64,000 nt of DNA from Canna indica (lineage: Eukaryota; Streptophyta; Magnoliopsida; Zingiberales; Cannaceae). A program made the position numbers and the translations under genes. The notes beneath the pieces are model-generated. The model saw only the letters and a list, made by a program, of their open reading frames with translations, was not told the DNA's origin and did no database searches. The DNA is taken from contig CP136896.1 in NCBI GenBank assembly GCA_034359265.1, positions 65,111,501-65,175,500 on the forward strand, given 5' to 3'. Shown piece by piece: positions 33,846 to 45,849 of the stretch (its first letter is position 1; every line of letters starts with the position of its first letter).

Positions 33846-35040
33846 AAAGAAGAAGATCCCATAGCCAAAAATACCGAGAGTGCCCTCCCTCTCGACGCAA
33901 GACCCTTCGCCGAACACATAATGACGATACGCCCCTCGTCAAAAAGTAAGTTGCCCAATACCGTGATATCCTACGACGGTACAGGCAACCCTATACTAAA
34001 CATGACGGTGTTCAGGACCATGATGCTCTACCATGGAGCAGTTGATCCTGCACTCTGCAGAGCCTTCCCAACTTTCCTGGGAAAGATCGCTTTGTTGTGG
34101 TTTTCCGTCCTCCCATCAGGATCTATTCATTCATTCGAGGACCTCTCCCATGTCTTCCTCAATCGTTTCACCACATCGTGAGTCTATCACAAGATGGAGG
34201 ATGCCCTCCATTGTGTCAGACAGGGGCAACATGAGCCCCTGAGAGAATACATGAGCAAGTTCCAAGCCATAGCAGTCGAAATCCCCAATCTTGACCCACA
34301 AGTCGAATTCTACTCCATCAAACTCGGGCTAAAGCTAGACTCTTTGCTAACTAGATTGCCCTGATAGAGCCTAAATACGTGGTCGAGTTTCAAGAGAAAG
34401 TCGTCATCTTCATAAAAATAGAAGAACTCCGAGAAGCTAAAAAGATTGACATGCAGAATCTCAAGGCCGTTGTCGAAAATAAAAATCCAAAAGGATGGAC
34501 AAAAAAACGAAGATCGCAGTCGCCACGAGCAAAACAACGGCCTAGCGCTGAGGTCATCACCTCGTCCGAGTGTTCGATTCAAAAGGTATACACCTCTCAA
34601 CACCCCGAGGAAAACCATCATACGAGAGGTATACTACATACATCTACTTGAACCCCCCCCCCCCCCCCCCCCCTAGTAGCCCCGAAAGGGCAAGACCTTC
34701 ATTTAAGGGAGATAGAAGCAAAATGTGCGAGTTCCATCGAACTTACGGACACACCACCGAGGAATGTGTGATCCTCTGTGACCAGATTGAACACTTAATC
34801 AGAGAAGGTCGCCTCGACCACTACATCTAACATGATCGGAGTCGCAACTAGAGCCGACGACACCGAAGTCCCATCAACACACTGACATTTGGCGACACCG
34901 ACAATCGTGATGACTCTGATGGTGGACAATCCCACCCTGGTGTCCAGGGAGTCATCGACTACATAACAGGAAGATTCGCCAGAGAAAGCAATTCTGAAAC
35001 GCAATCATTCCGAACTATCATGACAATCAACAAACCAGCT
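33846..35040 (+). pseudogene. Gypsy 2 gag remnant
   Basis: The Retrotrans_gag-type core is open at 33819-34181 (FRTMMLYHGAVDPALCRAF, then LWFSVLPSGSIHSFEDLS). After a stop it continues in shifted frames through 34379-34830, ending with a CDQIEHLIREGRLDHYI segment typical of this gypsy gag. At least two frame changes and one stop disable it. Confidence 0.75.
34653..34673 (+). repeat. Run of 21 cytosines
   Basis: An uninterrupted C tract inside the gypsy 2 gag region, just ahead of the gag zinc-region segment. It would be prone to slippage and may be inaccurate in the assembly. Confidence 0.9.
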
Positions 35041-35143
35041 CGACGATAAAGGCTGCGCATGCCTACCCCGGTAATATCCTTCTACGATACTGATTTTCAA
35101 TGAGTTGACAGGAATTTACGTGATCCTGTCGTTATTTATGTGA

Positions 35144-35719
35144 TTGTTGTTGGGTTTTCTTATCAGGAATATCTTGGTGGACCAGGGGAGTTCCATCGAT
35201 ATCCTCTTCTACCATACACTCGAAAAAATGAGCATCAACGAAGATTCGCTACACCCCTACCATGAAGAACTTGTTAGTTTTTCAGGAGACCACATAGACG
35301 TGAAAGACTATTTATGGATGATCACAACATTCGGCTCCACCCCAGGAACAAAAACGATATACATACAGTTCCTTGTCGTCCTGTGCACAAGTCCCTACTA
35401 CATGATTTTGGGCCGACCCTCCTTGAACCACCTAAGAGCCATCGTATCGACCCCTCATCTCGTCATCAAATTCTCCATCTCGGAGATAGAGGTAGAAGTA
35501 ATCCATGCATATCAGAAGGAGACACGCACATGCTACAACGAATGCCTAAAACTTAGACCAGCTAAACGCCAACCAAGAATATCAGACCTAAATCCTAGGG
35601 GAGACATCCAAGAGCAATCCCAGCCCACTGACGACTTGGAATCCATGCAAATCGGGACACTCTCCGAACAGGTAACCTATGTGGAAATTAATTTGTATAT
35701 ATTTAGAGCAATTTTTTGA
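35144..35719 (+). pseudogene. Gypsy 2 aspartic protease fragment
   Basis: An open stretch with ILVDQGSSIDILFY, the active-site region of a gypsy retropepsin, and a later ILGRPSLN segment, both standard for plant Ty3/gypsy protease domains. The usual active-site context is DxGSS. It reads on towards the start of the polymerase region but runs out in unrelated AT-rich DNA. Confidence 0.75.
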
Positions 35720-36890
35720 ATAAAAGAATTAGAATACTAATAAATTTTTGAATAAAAAAATGTCAAAACTATTTCAAAGAAAATAATACTATATAAAAAT
35801 AAAATTGAAAAATATTAATATTTCTAAAAGTAAACATAAAATATAACATAAATATAAAGTAAATTATACCAATTAAAATTGCATAAATATAGAAAACTAG
35901 TTCCAAAATAAGAAAGATTTAAATTATATCATTTCATTAAAAAGGGGAAAAGTGATATTCAAAAGTACAAACCTAATATTAAAATATATTTTCAATAATT
36001 ATTTCGTAAACCTATAAATTCTACTAAAAAAATATAGGTTTAAATAATATATAAAATAGTGTAAAATTTATAATATCAAAGAGTAAAATATTAATAAAAT
36101 ATAAATTTAGAATCAACACTAATATTTGAAAGGGAAAAAATTGACTTTACTACATAAATAAATCTTCATAAGTAAGTTTTAATAAAATTTAATGTGAAAT
36201 TTAATATGAAATTTAATGTGAAATTTAGTTATAAAGTGTAATTAATATTTAATATGAAATTTAATGATATAAATTAATTAATCATAAAAGAGTAAAATAT
36301 TATTAAAATATAAATCTAGAATCAACACTAATATTTTCAAGGAAATTTTTTTGACTTCATTACATAAATAATTATTCATAAGTTTTTTTAAAAATTAATA
36401 TAAAAATTAATATGAAATTTAATACGAAATTTAATTATAAAGTGTAATTAAAATGTAATATGAAATTTAATGATACAAATCAATGAAATGAAATTAATTG
36501 ACTCCATGATGTGGCAATAATTGATGAAATTGAATATTTTTTCTACAATAGAGAAGAAAATGCTAGAAAATATAAATAATAAGCATTAGTTGACATAAAA
36601 TAATAATATTCAATGAGAATGAAGTCTAAAATATATGTAATAATAATTGATCAAATAAATATATGGAATGAAAAGATTATAAACTAAATTAAATATTAAA
36701 AAATCTATTATTCATCTAATTGATCAAATCTAGTAATCCAATTTAATTAAAAAAATTAATTAATTTAATTAGCACAATTTTTTTAAAAAGCAAACTACCA
36801 TAGACAAGGTCACCACCTACTCAATTTTCGGGTAAAAGGAGCATTAGGCCATAGCCGTGCTTCCATTGCCGGTCCTCGAAGTAGATGTAT
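35720..36890. other. AT-rich DNA without recognisable content
   Basis: Very AT-rich sequence with two loosely repeated blocks (about 36060-36260 and 36290-36480, sharing AGAGTAAAATATTA and AATCAACACTAATATTT). No frame or element ends could be supported. Confidence 0.55.
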
Positions 36891-36899
36891 TTCCCTCGC

Positions 36900-37560
36900 T
36901 TGGTATCATTTTATTCAAATACTCAAGAGTTGATTACAAGAATACTCAACATCCCCAATTTTATCAAAAAAGCCTCTCCTACTACTCCAACTATCTGAAA
37001 TGTTATTATAGAGACTCAGTCTAGTTGCTGAATGAACTATACTGTTGACATTGCTACTCACATGAACCCATTCGCAAACTCCTGCTTCACTTCCCAGATT
37101 AAGAATGCTCTCAACCAGGTTCCTCAATTTCCATCGACAGTCAACTTCTTTGTTCAGAATTTTGATAGCATTAATTTAAGCAATCAGAACATACTCTATC
37201 AATCACAAAAACTTTCTTCATCACATTATCCAATTCATACCAGATTGCACTTAGTTCAGCCTTGAGTGAATTTGTAGCAGTGAGAGTATTAGCCCCAATC
37301 AGCTTCCATTTGTTCTGATCAGTAATCACAAAACCTATACCAGCCATGTTGCCTTCATTCCAACTAGCATCACAAAAAAGAGTTCTGTATACATAGTTAC
37401 TCTGTAATAAGTCTTCTCTTTCACTAGCAGCTATATCAATTTCACTTCTCTTCAAGGCCATCCTCCTTTTCTTGGCATTGCTATACTCCATAGTATCATT
37501 GAAAAACTTAACAAATAGGCTGTTCAAACCTTCCTTCTTACCAGTATGCTTAGCTTCACA
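36900..37560 (-). pseudogene. LINE RNase H domain fragment
   Basis: The minus-strand frames 37527-37171 and 37127-36915 encode an RNase H-like fold of the type at the C-terminus of plant L1-type LINEs: FCDASWNEGNMAGIGFVI, then LKAELSAIWYEL, then VHVSSNVNSIVHSATR. A frameshift near 37150 separates the pieces. No reverse transcriptase adjoins, so this is a broken 3' end. Confidence 0.75.
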
Positions 37561-38018
37561 TCTATTTTTCTATAAAAGTCATAAGGAAATAGCAATGAAG
37601 TCACCCAATTTCCCATCAGTTACCTTTTTATATTTCACTACTTCCCTTCTCCACCCTCCAATGACCCAGTCTTCATTAGAATAAAAAATAACCCCTAATC
37701 TTTTTGTATAGTTTATATAAAAATTTAATCTTAATCAATTAATTCAGTAAATTAGATTTTAAAATCCCTTGTTATTAGCCAAACCTAAGGAGGAGCACAC
37801 GTTAACAAACCATAGTTGAGGCAAAATCTTAATGTGTGCATTGTTAGAAATTTTGCAAAGTAATCCAAAATACTATACAAACAAATGATATTTATCTCAT
37901 ATATTAGTTGTGTCGCAAAATAATCATTGATGATGAACTCTCGCATACTTTTCGCGTCACACCCAATCTTGTCCAATTTCAAATTTCTCATTCTCTTTTA
38001 TATACCTTCAATCCCCTT

Positions 38019-39210
38019 TGTTAGGAAATTACTCGAATTTTCTGTCCAAATCGACAAATTAAAACCAAAACGAAAAGCAAAATCGAAAAATATATAACTC
38101 AATCAACACAAAACGTTAACGTGGTTCGAGACGACGATGAGTCGTTCCTACATCCATGTGGAGAATGTGGAGAGATGTTTTGTTGTAGTACCAATACAAA
38201 ATAAACAATCTAATATTTCAGTACAACAGTAAAAAATCTATCATCGTAAAACAAAAAAAGAATTGCAATGCTTTCTCTCAAAGTTCTCTTCTCTCAATAG
38301 TAAAGAATCTATCATAATAAAGAATGCTTTGATTTGTCAGTCATGGAATTGAAGAGTGAAGATGGAGTTTGTTCTGCCAACATGACGATAGAAGCCCAAG
38401 AAGGTGGATGTTGTTGGGATTCTGAATTGGTTGAGATCTGAGGTGCATTTGATGCGGCTCATGGAGAGAAGCACCTTGTATTGCGTGAAGAAGGCGATTG
38501 AAATTTTAGAGGAGAATTTTATTGTGGTTAATCTATCAAAATTTGAAATTGATAGGTCTATTTGATCCAACTCGAGGAGGAGAAGATAGTGATGAAGACA
38601 TTCAAAATCGGTGATAAAACGAGGGAGATATCGTTGATTGAAGATTGAATATTGATAAATATAAGAGCACTCATCAAAGTCCCTAAACCCAAACGGAAGT
38701 CAAATTAATGAACTAGTTGGATTCTTAGGGGTAGTTTGGATAAATATTGTAAATTCACTTGTGCTTAAGTGACAGTAACATTTGGGTTTATTGCTGGTAG
38801 ATTTTGGATTTGATTTTTCGTTCTAGCATTTTATTCGCCTCTTTCGACGTTTGTGTACATCTTATAATGCGCCTTGTGCGTATATGTTTTGTAATGACTA
38901 TGTTATAAAGTCAATTTTTTTTAAAAAAAAAGTTTAGATAAAAATATATTTTAAAAAAATTATAGTTATACTAAAACTCAATCTTATTTATAGTTTTATC
39001 AATTTGTCTTAAAGTATTTGATTGATTTGCCATAATATCTAAACATTTGAAATGTACATTTATTTGGTATTTTTATTTTTTTAAATTTTAATCTTATAAA
39101 ATGTAGTGTAGCTATATGTAATATTATGAAAATAATCAAATCAAATTTTGAAAATCAAATTAAGAGATTTTTTGACTAAACAAGTATGATATTTGATATA
39201 TTTCCTAACA
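38019..39210 (-). repeat. Solo LTR, copia-like
   Basis: The plus strand begins TGTTAGGAAAT and ends TTTCCTAACA, the matching inverted tips of an LTR. The minus strand contains a GGATGTAGGAACGACTC..CGAACCACGTTAACG stretch, of the same design as the other solo LTRs in the window. Length 1192 bases. No exact five-base flanking duplication is visible (CCCTT and ACTTG). Confidence 0.65.
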
Positions 39211-40839
39211 ACTTGGATTTAGATCAGGACTGAATGGAAAAAAAAGAAGATTAAAGACTTGATCGAGTTTACTCCTATTTTTACTCGAACTAGTTAACTT
39301 CAATGGTGTTGTTGCATATATAAAATTCCATAGGCAAATTAATATTTTTTTTGAAAAGACATTATTGCCAATTTAAAATATATCTAAAATTGAGAATATA
39401 TGTCATGTAAAGCCAATGACTTCTCTGTGATAAGGATGGAGTGAATTGGAGTGAATTTTTGTTGATGTGCATCTTTTCGAGCGTTGGGTAGAACAGGACG
39501 TCGACTGAGCTCCCCCGGTCTACCAGAACTTTCCTAACAAGAAAAGCACCAGCGATTACGAAAATAACAATTGGGTCATGCATGTTCCTGTCAATTTGTT
39601 GAAAGTCAGATTCATAAAAAGATATTACGGGGGCATGATAGCTTGGAGTGATTTCTCTATGGCCGAGCTTGTCTCGCCTTCGCCGGCGAATCTGCCTGCA
39701 ATGTAATCGATGACTCCATGGATTTCAGAGTTGGGCTGCTCGGCTCTACAACCATTGTGATTGCTTGTCGTGTTGCGAGGTGGCGGTGTCCTGCTCGTAC
39801 TTTGGCGCCGATGGTCGTGGTTGCGCCAATCTCGGTTGCGGCTTTGTTTGTGACGAACATAGTAGTCGAGGCGGCCTTCTCTGACCAAGCGCTCAATTTG
39901 ATCTCGAGCATCACACACTCCTCGGTCGCGTGCCAATAGGTTCGTTGGAACTCGCATCTTTTGCTCTTGTCGACATTGGTGGATAGATTTGGCCTCTATG
40001 GGTCGCGAGGAGGCCTAACCAGCTGCAGATGGTAGACATCCTATAGAATGGTCTCTCGTCTAGTGTTGAGGGGAGTGTACTCGTCGAACTAGGGAATAGG
40101 CCTGGAGGACGTCCTCCCTCTCCTATTGTGATCCTTGTCGCGATGGTCACTGTCTTCACCCTTTCTATTGGGCCTCTTGCCCTTTTTGTCCTCGGTGGCA
40201 TCTTTAGCATTCTACCTGGCATCTTTGGCGTCCTCGGTGCCCTTTCTATCAGGTCGACTCGGCCATGTCCTTCAGCTTCGCCAAGGCGATCTGGTTCACA
40301 AAGTGTTCAGGTTTTAAACCATGCTTGATAGAGAACAGCTCGACGTGTGGGGTCGATATTTGGGATCTCCATGGCCATGACTTGAAATCTCTTTATGTAA
40401 TCTCTTAAGGACTCGTGTTACCCTTGCTTGATGTAGTGGAGGACGTCTTTAGTATCCTGGACGAGGAGAATTGGCTGGTGAAGGCGCGAGGGAGTTCCTC
40501 GAAGGTGTGCATGGATCTTGCTGGGAGGGAAGATTACCATAGTAGCGCGGCTTTCTCCAAAAAGGTTGGAAAGGCTCGGTAGAGGATGACGTTGGTTGCT
40601 CTGTTGAGAAGCATCATGGACCTGAACATCATCAGGTATGTGGTCGGATCGCCCATGTCGTCATAGGGCTTCAGTGTGGTCGGTAGCTTGAATCTAGGCG
40701 GAGGACATACCACCATGATGTGCCCAACGAAGGGTCATGAGTCGACAGGGAGAGGAGGGGTAGCCTCCGTGACCCTGGTGTCCTTCTCTTCTGCCGGGTG
40801 AGGTGTGCGGGACACTACTAGAAACTTGGTCTTCAGCAA

Positions 40840-41125
40840 CGGCTATCAGCAACGGCCGCTCAAGCCGTTGCTATTTGCAACGGCATTCTTACGGCCGCCC
40901 GAGCCGTTGCAGATATATGTATCTGCAACGGCGTTCTAACGGAAAACCGAGCCGTTGCTGATTATTTTAATTATCAGCAACGGCTTTCGGACGGAAAGGC
41001 GAGCCGTTGCTGATTTTTTAATTTTCAGCAACGGCTTGCTAACGGATAAGTGAGCCGTTGCTGATGATAACTTATCAGCAACGGCTTTCTAACGGGCGAG
41101 TGAGCCGTTGCTGATAAGTTTATAT
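40840..41125. repeat. CACTA 3 left subterminal repeat array
   Basis: A dozen or more copies of CAGCAACGGC and its complement GCCGTTGCTG lie in the first 310 bases. In the En/Spm group, motifs like these bind the accessory protein and are essential for transposition and for its regulation by methylation. Confidence 0.85.
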
Positions 41126-41437
41126 AGGGCACGCTCTCGCGCCCGACCCTTCTTCCTCCCGCTGCTGCCGCCGCCGCCTCCTGCCGAGAACTTCGCCGCT
41201 GCTGCCGTTGCTGCCGACGCCGACGCCTCTCGCCGCCGCGCCGCTGCCGCTGCTGCCGGTATGTTGATCGGCCGGCCTATACGGTTTCGGCCGGAGATGT
41301 TAAAATCCGACCGAAACCCTATTTCTAGGGTTTCGGCCGGCGGCGGTCGGCCTATGGCCGCCGCCGGACCTTCTACAGTGGCCGGACAGTGTGTCCGGCC
41401 ACTGTACGCCGGCGCCGGAGGGTGGACTCCGGCGCCG

Positions 41438-41439
<2 letters not shown>

Positions 41440-41491
<52 letters not shown>
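41440..41491. repeat. (TA)n microsatellite
   Basis: About 26 TA units directly after the GC-rich leader of CACTA 3. The equivalent place in CACTA 1 and 2 has ordinary AT-rich sequence, so the expansion is private to this copy. Confidence 0.95.
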
Positions 41492-41495
<4 letters not shown>

Positions 41496-41584
41496 TTTGA
41501 AATTGTTAATTAATTATTTTATAAATGTTAATTAATTGTTTAGATTAATTGTTTAATTTGTTAGATTAATTATTAGGGTTTAGA

Positions 41585-41825
41585 TTAATTTCGGACGCGC
41601 GCCGGAATCGTCCACTTCGGACGCGCGCCGGAATCGTCCAATTCGGACTCGCGCCGGAATCGTCCAATTCGGACTCGCGCCGGAATCGTCCACTTCGGAC
41701 GCGCGCCGGAATCGTCCAATTCGGACTCGCGCCGGAATCGTCCACTTCGGACGCACGCCGGAATCGTCCAATTCGGACTCGCGCCGGAATCGTCCACTTC
41801 GGACGCGCGCCGAAATCGTCCAATA
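41585..41825. repeat. 26-base tandem repeat array, CACTA 3
   Basis: About nine units based on GGAATCGTCCACTTCGGAC plus a CGCGCGCC spacer. The unit contains GTCC...GGAC half-sites in inverted orientation. CACTA 2 has about six units and CACTA 1 about three decayed ones (25050-25130). It lies between the leader and the transposase start. Confidence 0.9.
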
Positions 41826-42030
41826 TGGACTCGAACTGTCTCAAAACATTTAGAAAATAATCATCCATCCGACGAGTTGATATGTTTCACGTACGCATCG
41901 ATCAGTCGGATATGATTTAGCAAAACCTTAGATCCGTTCGGGGATTGTATGTTCGTGTAAAAGAAGTAGATGATCTTTTATACGACGTACAATTCTTGAA
42001 TTGTCCCTGATTGGACAATTTGGGAATATA

Positions 42031-42220
42031 GTTATTTGTACTGCACTTACGTTTTTATTTTAACTGTTAACTAATTATTCTAAATTTCGGCAACATCTCT
42101 CTTGTTCTCCGATACGCGCCCAGATGATATGCGTATTCGGAGAACTGTAGGGAGATGCTGTCGAAATTTAGAATAATTAGTTAACAGTTAAAATAAAAAC
42201 GTAAGTGCAGTACGAATAAC
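42031..42220. repeat. 190-base palindrome upstream of the transposase
   Basis: Two arms of about 88 bases, almost perfect inverted copies (GTTATTTGTACTGCACTTAC at the left tip and its complement at the right), separated by about 14 bases. It ends 74 bases before the transposase ATG. CACTA 1 has the same structure at about 24650-24830. It may be an old MITE domesticated within the element, or part of its promoter or leader. Confidence 0.88.
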
Positions 42221-42294
42221 ATAAATCCCGAATGGAATAGGACCATCTCACCTAAAGACATTAACCAAAGAAATTGTCATTGATTGACAGAATC

Positions 42295-45200
42295 ATGTCG
42301 GCTGATCGAAGTTGGATGTACCGACGTTTTGATCATGGAGCTTTAACGAATGAGTTTCGATTAGGCGTAACGTACTTCCTAAATTTCGCCTATTCGAATC
42401 GGAATTTCGTTAGCATGGGTGATCAAATCCGATGTCCGTGCCGCATTTGTTCGAATGGCCGATTTTTGGATCGGGAGACTGTCACTCTGCATCTATATAC
42501 CAAAGGATTTGCACCAAGATATTTTCTATGGACTTGTCACGGGGAGTCACGCGAAGTCGGGACGTCGAGCAATCCTGTCGTTCAGACATATGGTGAATCT
42601 TCCTCTGCTGGTGCTTCTTCATCCGGTCAATGTAATCCCTATAGAACTATGATACTTGATAGTCTTGGGGGTCAATTCCACCTGAATGATAATGTTGATC
42701 GGCCAGTTCTTCAGACATCAGTCCCACCAGATACTACAGCGGTTGATATCACAGAAGTAGGGGCTGCGGTAGAGATTGAATTACCGAATAAAGAAGCTGC
42801 AGAATTTTACGAGATGTTGAAAGCTGCCGATGAACCTTTGTATGAGAATTGTCCTAAATACACTAGGTTTTCAGCAATGACACAGCTCTTAAACATCAAG
42901 GCCGATTGTAATATCAGCGGAGTTGCGTATGATCGGATTGCTGGATTGATTAATGGAATGCTGCCTACTGATAACAAGTTTGAGCCTACTTTTTATAAGA
43001 CTAAAAAGCTAATGAGAAAATTGGGGCTTGGGTACGAAAAAATACACGCGTGCCAAAATAACTGCATTTTATATTATAAAGAAAATGTGCAGTTGGATAA
43101 ATGCCCTGTATGTCAACACCCTCGTTACAAGGAGAAGAAATCGGTCCGACAGAAAAATATCCCGTTTAAGGTGCTTCGGTATTTTCCACTAACACCGAGG
43201 CTTCAAAGATTATTCATGTCGGAAAAGACAGCCCCCTACATGAGTTGGCATGCAAGAAGTCGTGATGATACAGTAATGACTCATCCATCTGACAGTGAAG
43301 CATGGAAACATTTGGATACATGTTATCCTTCATTTGCTATGGATACTAGAAATATCAGATTGGGATTGTGCACAGATGGTTTTAATCCGTTTGGGCATTC
43401 TGCAACTCCTTATTCAGTTTGGCCAGTGCTGCTGACAGTTTATAATTTGCCACCGTCAATGTGCATGAAAGATGAATTTATTTATCTTTCGATGATTATT
43501 CCGGGTCCTAAGGGTCCGCGAAAAGAAATTGACATATTTCTCAGACCCTTGATAGATGAATTGAAAACATTGTGGACTGAGGGAGCTGTCACTTATGATT
43601 GTCATCGGAAGCAAAACTTCAATTTAAAGGCCGCGGTCTTGTGGACAATCAATGATTTCCCCGCGTACGGCATGTTGTCGGGTTGGAGCACTCACGGCCG
43701 ACTCTCTTGCCCGTATTGTATGGAACACTCTAAATCAATCAGTCTTCAGAACGGACGAAAAATCTCATTCTTTGATTGTCATCGTCGATTCCTACCGGTT
43801 CATCACCAGTATCGAAGGAATCGTAATAAATTTACTAAGGGCAGAGTCGAAAGAGATGGGCCACCACCGATGTTGTCTGGTGAACAAATGTTAGCACGTG
43901 TTTCAGCACTTCCAGATATAGTATTTGGTCGCAATGAAAGAGTGTCAGGTTTTGGCCAAACACACAACTGGGTGAAAAAAAGTATCTTTTGGGAATTGCC
44001 CTATTGGAGTTCATTATTGATTCGACATAATTTAGATGTCATGCACATTGAAAAAAATGTGTTTGATAATATTTTCAACACTGTGATGGATATTTCTGGA
44101 AAAACTAAAGATAATGTCAAAGCCCGACATGATCTGAAAATACTTTGTAAAAGACCAGAGTTGGAGTTACAAGAGGTCAACGGACGATATCTGAAACCGA
44201 AGGCCCTATATGTGTTAAATAAACAACAGATCAAAGATGTTTGTCAATGGGTAAAAGAACTCAGATTACCCGATGGATATGCTTCAAACTTATCTCGATG
44301 TGTGAACGTCGATGATTGCAAAATATCAGGGATGAAGAGCCATGATTGTCATGTATTCATGCAGAGATTACTTCCGATCGCATTTCGAGATCTTCTACCT
44401 GATAATATTTGGGGTCCGTTGACTGAATTAAGTATGTTTTTTAGAAGCATCTGTGCAAATGTCCTTCGAGTCGAAGATATGTCAACACTTGAAAATAATA
44501 TTGTTGAAATCATATGCAAGCTGGAGCAGTTTTTCCCTCCTGCATTTTTTGACTCGATGGAGCATCTACCGATACACTTGGCATACGAGACACGAGTTGG
44601 TGGCCCCGTTCAATATCGTTGGATGTACTTATTTGAAAGATACATGAATCGTCTGAAGAAAAAAGTAAAGAACACCGCAGCTGTTGAAGGATCAATATCT
44701 GAATCGTATATCATCCAAGAAATTTCAACATTCTGCTCATTTTACTTTGAATCGACAGTACAGACAAGATTTGATCGTCTTCCACGTAACGACGACGGGG
44801 GTGTTCGACATTCAGATGGACGTTTAAATATATTTTCTCACTCTGGTCGTGCTTTTGGTTCTCGTCCATCTCGACACTTAAGCGATGAAGAGTATCATTT
44901 GGCACACTTATATGTATTACTCAATTGTCCAGAGATTGAACAATTCATTGAAATATTTGACATTGAGATGGTGCAAAAATACTCTATTCACAACGATCAA
45001 GAATTGGAGACATTACGGAATCGTGATTTCCCTACATGGATTCAGACTTACAGCAAAGATCACAGAGCTGAAATAGATGAAAGAATATTTGAGTTTGTTA
45101 GTGGACCGTCGCGACTTGTGTTGTGCTATAGCGGATATTTTGTTAACGGGTATAAATTTCACACGGTTGAATATGCATTTACAAATAAGACGATGAATGC

Positions 45201-45774
45201 TAGGGTCTGCGTGAAAGGGACAACCTATGCTGAATGTGATATGGATTTTTATGGACTGGTGGAAGAAGTGATAGAGTTGCACTACTTCGGCTTGAAATCG
45301 GTGATCCTATTTAGATGTCATTGGTTCGATACAACAGAAAGGGGCATGAAAGTTCATCCAAAATACAAACTTATTGAGATTAATTACAAATCGAAATTGG
45401 CAGCAAATGAGCCATTTATATTGGCATCACAAGCCGAACAAGTATATTACGCGAAGTATCCGGCTCAAAATAAAGATAGAGCAGATTGGCGTGTAGTCTG
45501 TAAGACAAAAGGTAGAGGAAAAATTGATCCGATAGTAGGAGAAAATGATCCTCCTGGTTTCTATCAAGAAGATGATCTTCCTGCTGTGGATCGTATTATT
45601 CCAATACTCGAGGATGCAGACACAACGTCAATTCAATTAGAAGTTGAATATGCTGATGATGACGATAATGAAATTGAGGAAGCTGGAGATGAAGAAGATG
45701 AAGAAGAGGAAGAAGAGGAAGAAGAGGAAGAAGAAGAAGAATTCGAAGACTATTATTCAGATGATGAAGAATAA
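42295..45774 (+). CDS. TNP2-type CACTA transposase, intact
   Basis: Cuts and moves CACTA (En/Spm) elements by recognising their terminal repeats. It has 1159 residues from the ATG. The N-terminus has the Transpos_assoc zinc-binding pattern (a CRICSNGRFL segment with flanking C and H). A Transposase_21 core follows from about residue 260 to 520, including the SCPYCMEHSKS region. The DVMHIEKNVFDNI segment marks the following conserved part, then come DUF4218-like (about 700-790) and DUF4216-like (about 960-1040) regions and a run of Glu ending FEDYYSDDEE. The frame is open with no stop. It is the same protein that is broken at 21258-24574 and truncated at 30119-31603. The ATG at 42295 matches the start retained in CACTA 1. 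Confidence 0.95.
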   Translation: MSADRSWMYRRFDHGALTNEFRLGVTYFLNFAYSNRNFVSMGDQIRCPCRICSNGRFLDRETVTLHLYTKGFAPRYFLWTCHGESREVGTSSNPVVQTYGESSSAGASSSGQCNPYRTMILDSLGGQFHLNDNVDRPVLQTSVPPDTTAVDITEVGAAVEIELPNKEAAEFYEMLKAADEPLYENCPKYTRFSAMTQLLNIKADCNISGVAYDRIAGLINGMLPTDNKFEPTFYKTKKLMRKLGLGYEKIHACQNNCILYYKENVQLDKCPVCQHPRYKEKKSVRQKNIPFKVLRYFPLTPRLQRLFMSEKTAPYMSWHARSRDDTVMTHPSDSEAWKHLDTCYPSFAMDTRNIRLGLCTDGFNPFGHSATPYSVWPVLLTVYNLPPSMCMKDEFIYLSMIIPGPKGPRKEIDIFLRPLIDELKTLWTEGAVTYDCHRKQNFNLKAAVLWTINDFPAYGMLSGWSTHGRLSCPYCMEHSKSISLQNGRKISFFDCHRRFLPVHHQYRRNRNKFTKGRVERDGPPPMLSGEQMLARVSALPDIVFGRNERVSGFGQTHNWVKKSIFWELPYWSSLLIRHNLDVMHIEKNVFDNIFNTVMDISGKTKDNVKARHDLKILCKRPELELQEVNGRYLKPKALYVLNKQQIKDVCQWVKELRLPDGYASNLSRCVNVDDCKISGMKSHDCHVFMQRLLPIAFRDLLPDNIWGPLTELSMFFRSICANVLRVEDMSTLENNIVEIICKLEQFFPPAFFDSMEHLPIHLAYETRVGGPVQYRWMYLFERYMNRLKKKVKNTAAVEGSISESYIIQEISTFCSFYFESTVQTRFDRLPRNDDGGVRHSDGRLNIFSHSGRAFGSRPSRHLSDEEYHLAHLYVLLNCPEIEQFIEIFDIEMVQKYSIHNDQELETLRNRDFPTWIQTYSKDHRAEIDERIFEFVSGPSRLVLCYSGYFVNGYKFHTVEYAFTNKTMNARVCVKGTTYAECDMDFYGLVEEVIELHYFGLKSVILFRCHWFDTTERGMKVHPKYKLIEINYKSKLAANEPFILASQAEQVYYAKYPAQNKDRADWRVVCKTKGRGKIDPIVGENDPPGFYQEDDLPAVDRIIPILEDADTTSIQLEVEYADDDDNEIEEAGDEEDEEEEEEEEEEEEEEFEDYYSDDEE

Positions 45775-45849
45775 TTGTAAAGTATATATTTTATTAAATA
45801 TATCTCTACTATTTATACAATAATCTGATTATATGTCTGTTCGACAGAT

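Larger units (their letters stand above)
29002..35700 (+). mobile_element. Ty3/gypsy element 2, gag-protease part, split by CACTA 2
   Basis: Gypsy sequence occupies 29002-29218 and 33846-35700. The first part matches the pre-gag leader of the element at 15044 (compare 15540-15700). The second holds a gag with the FRTMMLYHGAVDPALCRAFP segment and an aspartic protease. Several frameshifts and stops are present. No reverse transcriptase, integrase or LTR is seen: similarity ends near 35700 in AT-rich DNA. The left breakpoint falls immediately upstream of the P450 TATA region. Confidence 0.8.

Noticed and set aside
38019..39210. Complete LTR retrotransposon
   Set aside because: Only one LTR-like unit with inverted tips is present and no internal coding region adjoins it, so it was called a solo LTR.
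41566..41868. Repeat protein of about 26-base periodicity on the minus strand
   Set aside because: The open frames come from the tandem DNA array; all three phases are open, which is a property of the unit and not evidence of coding.
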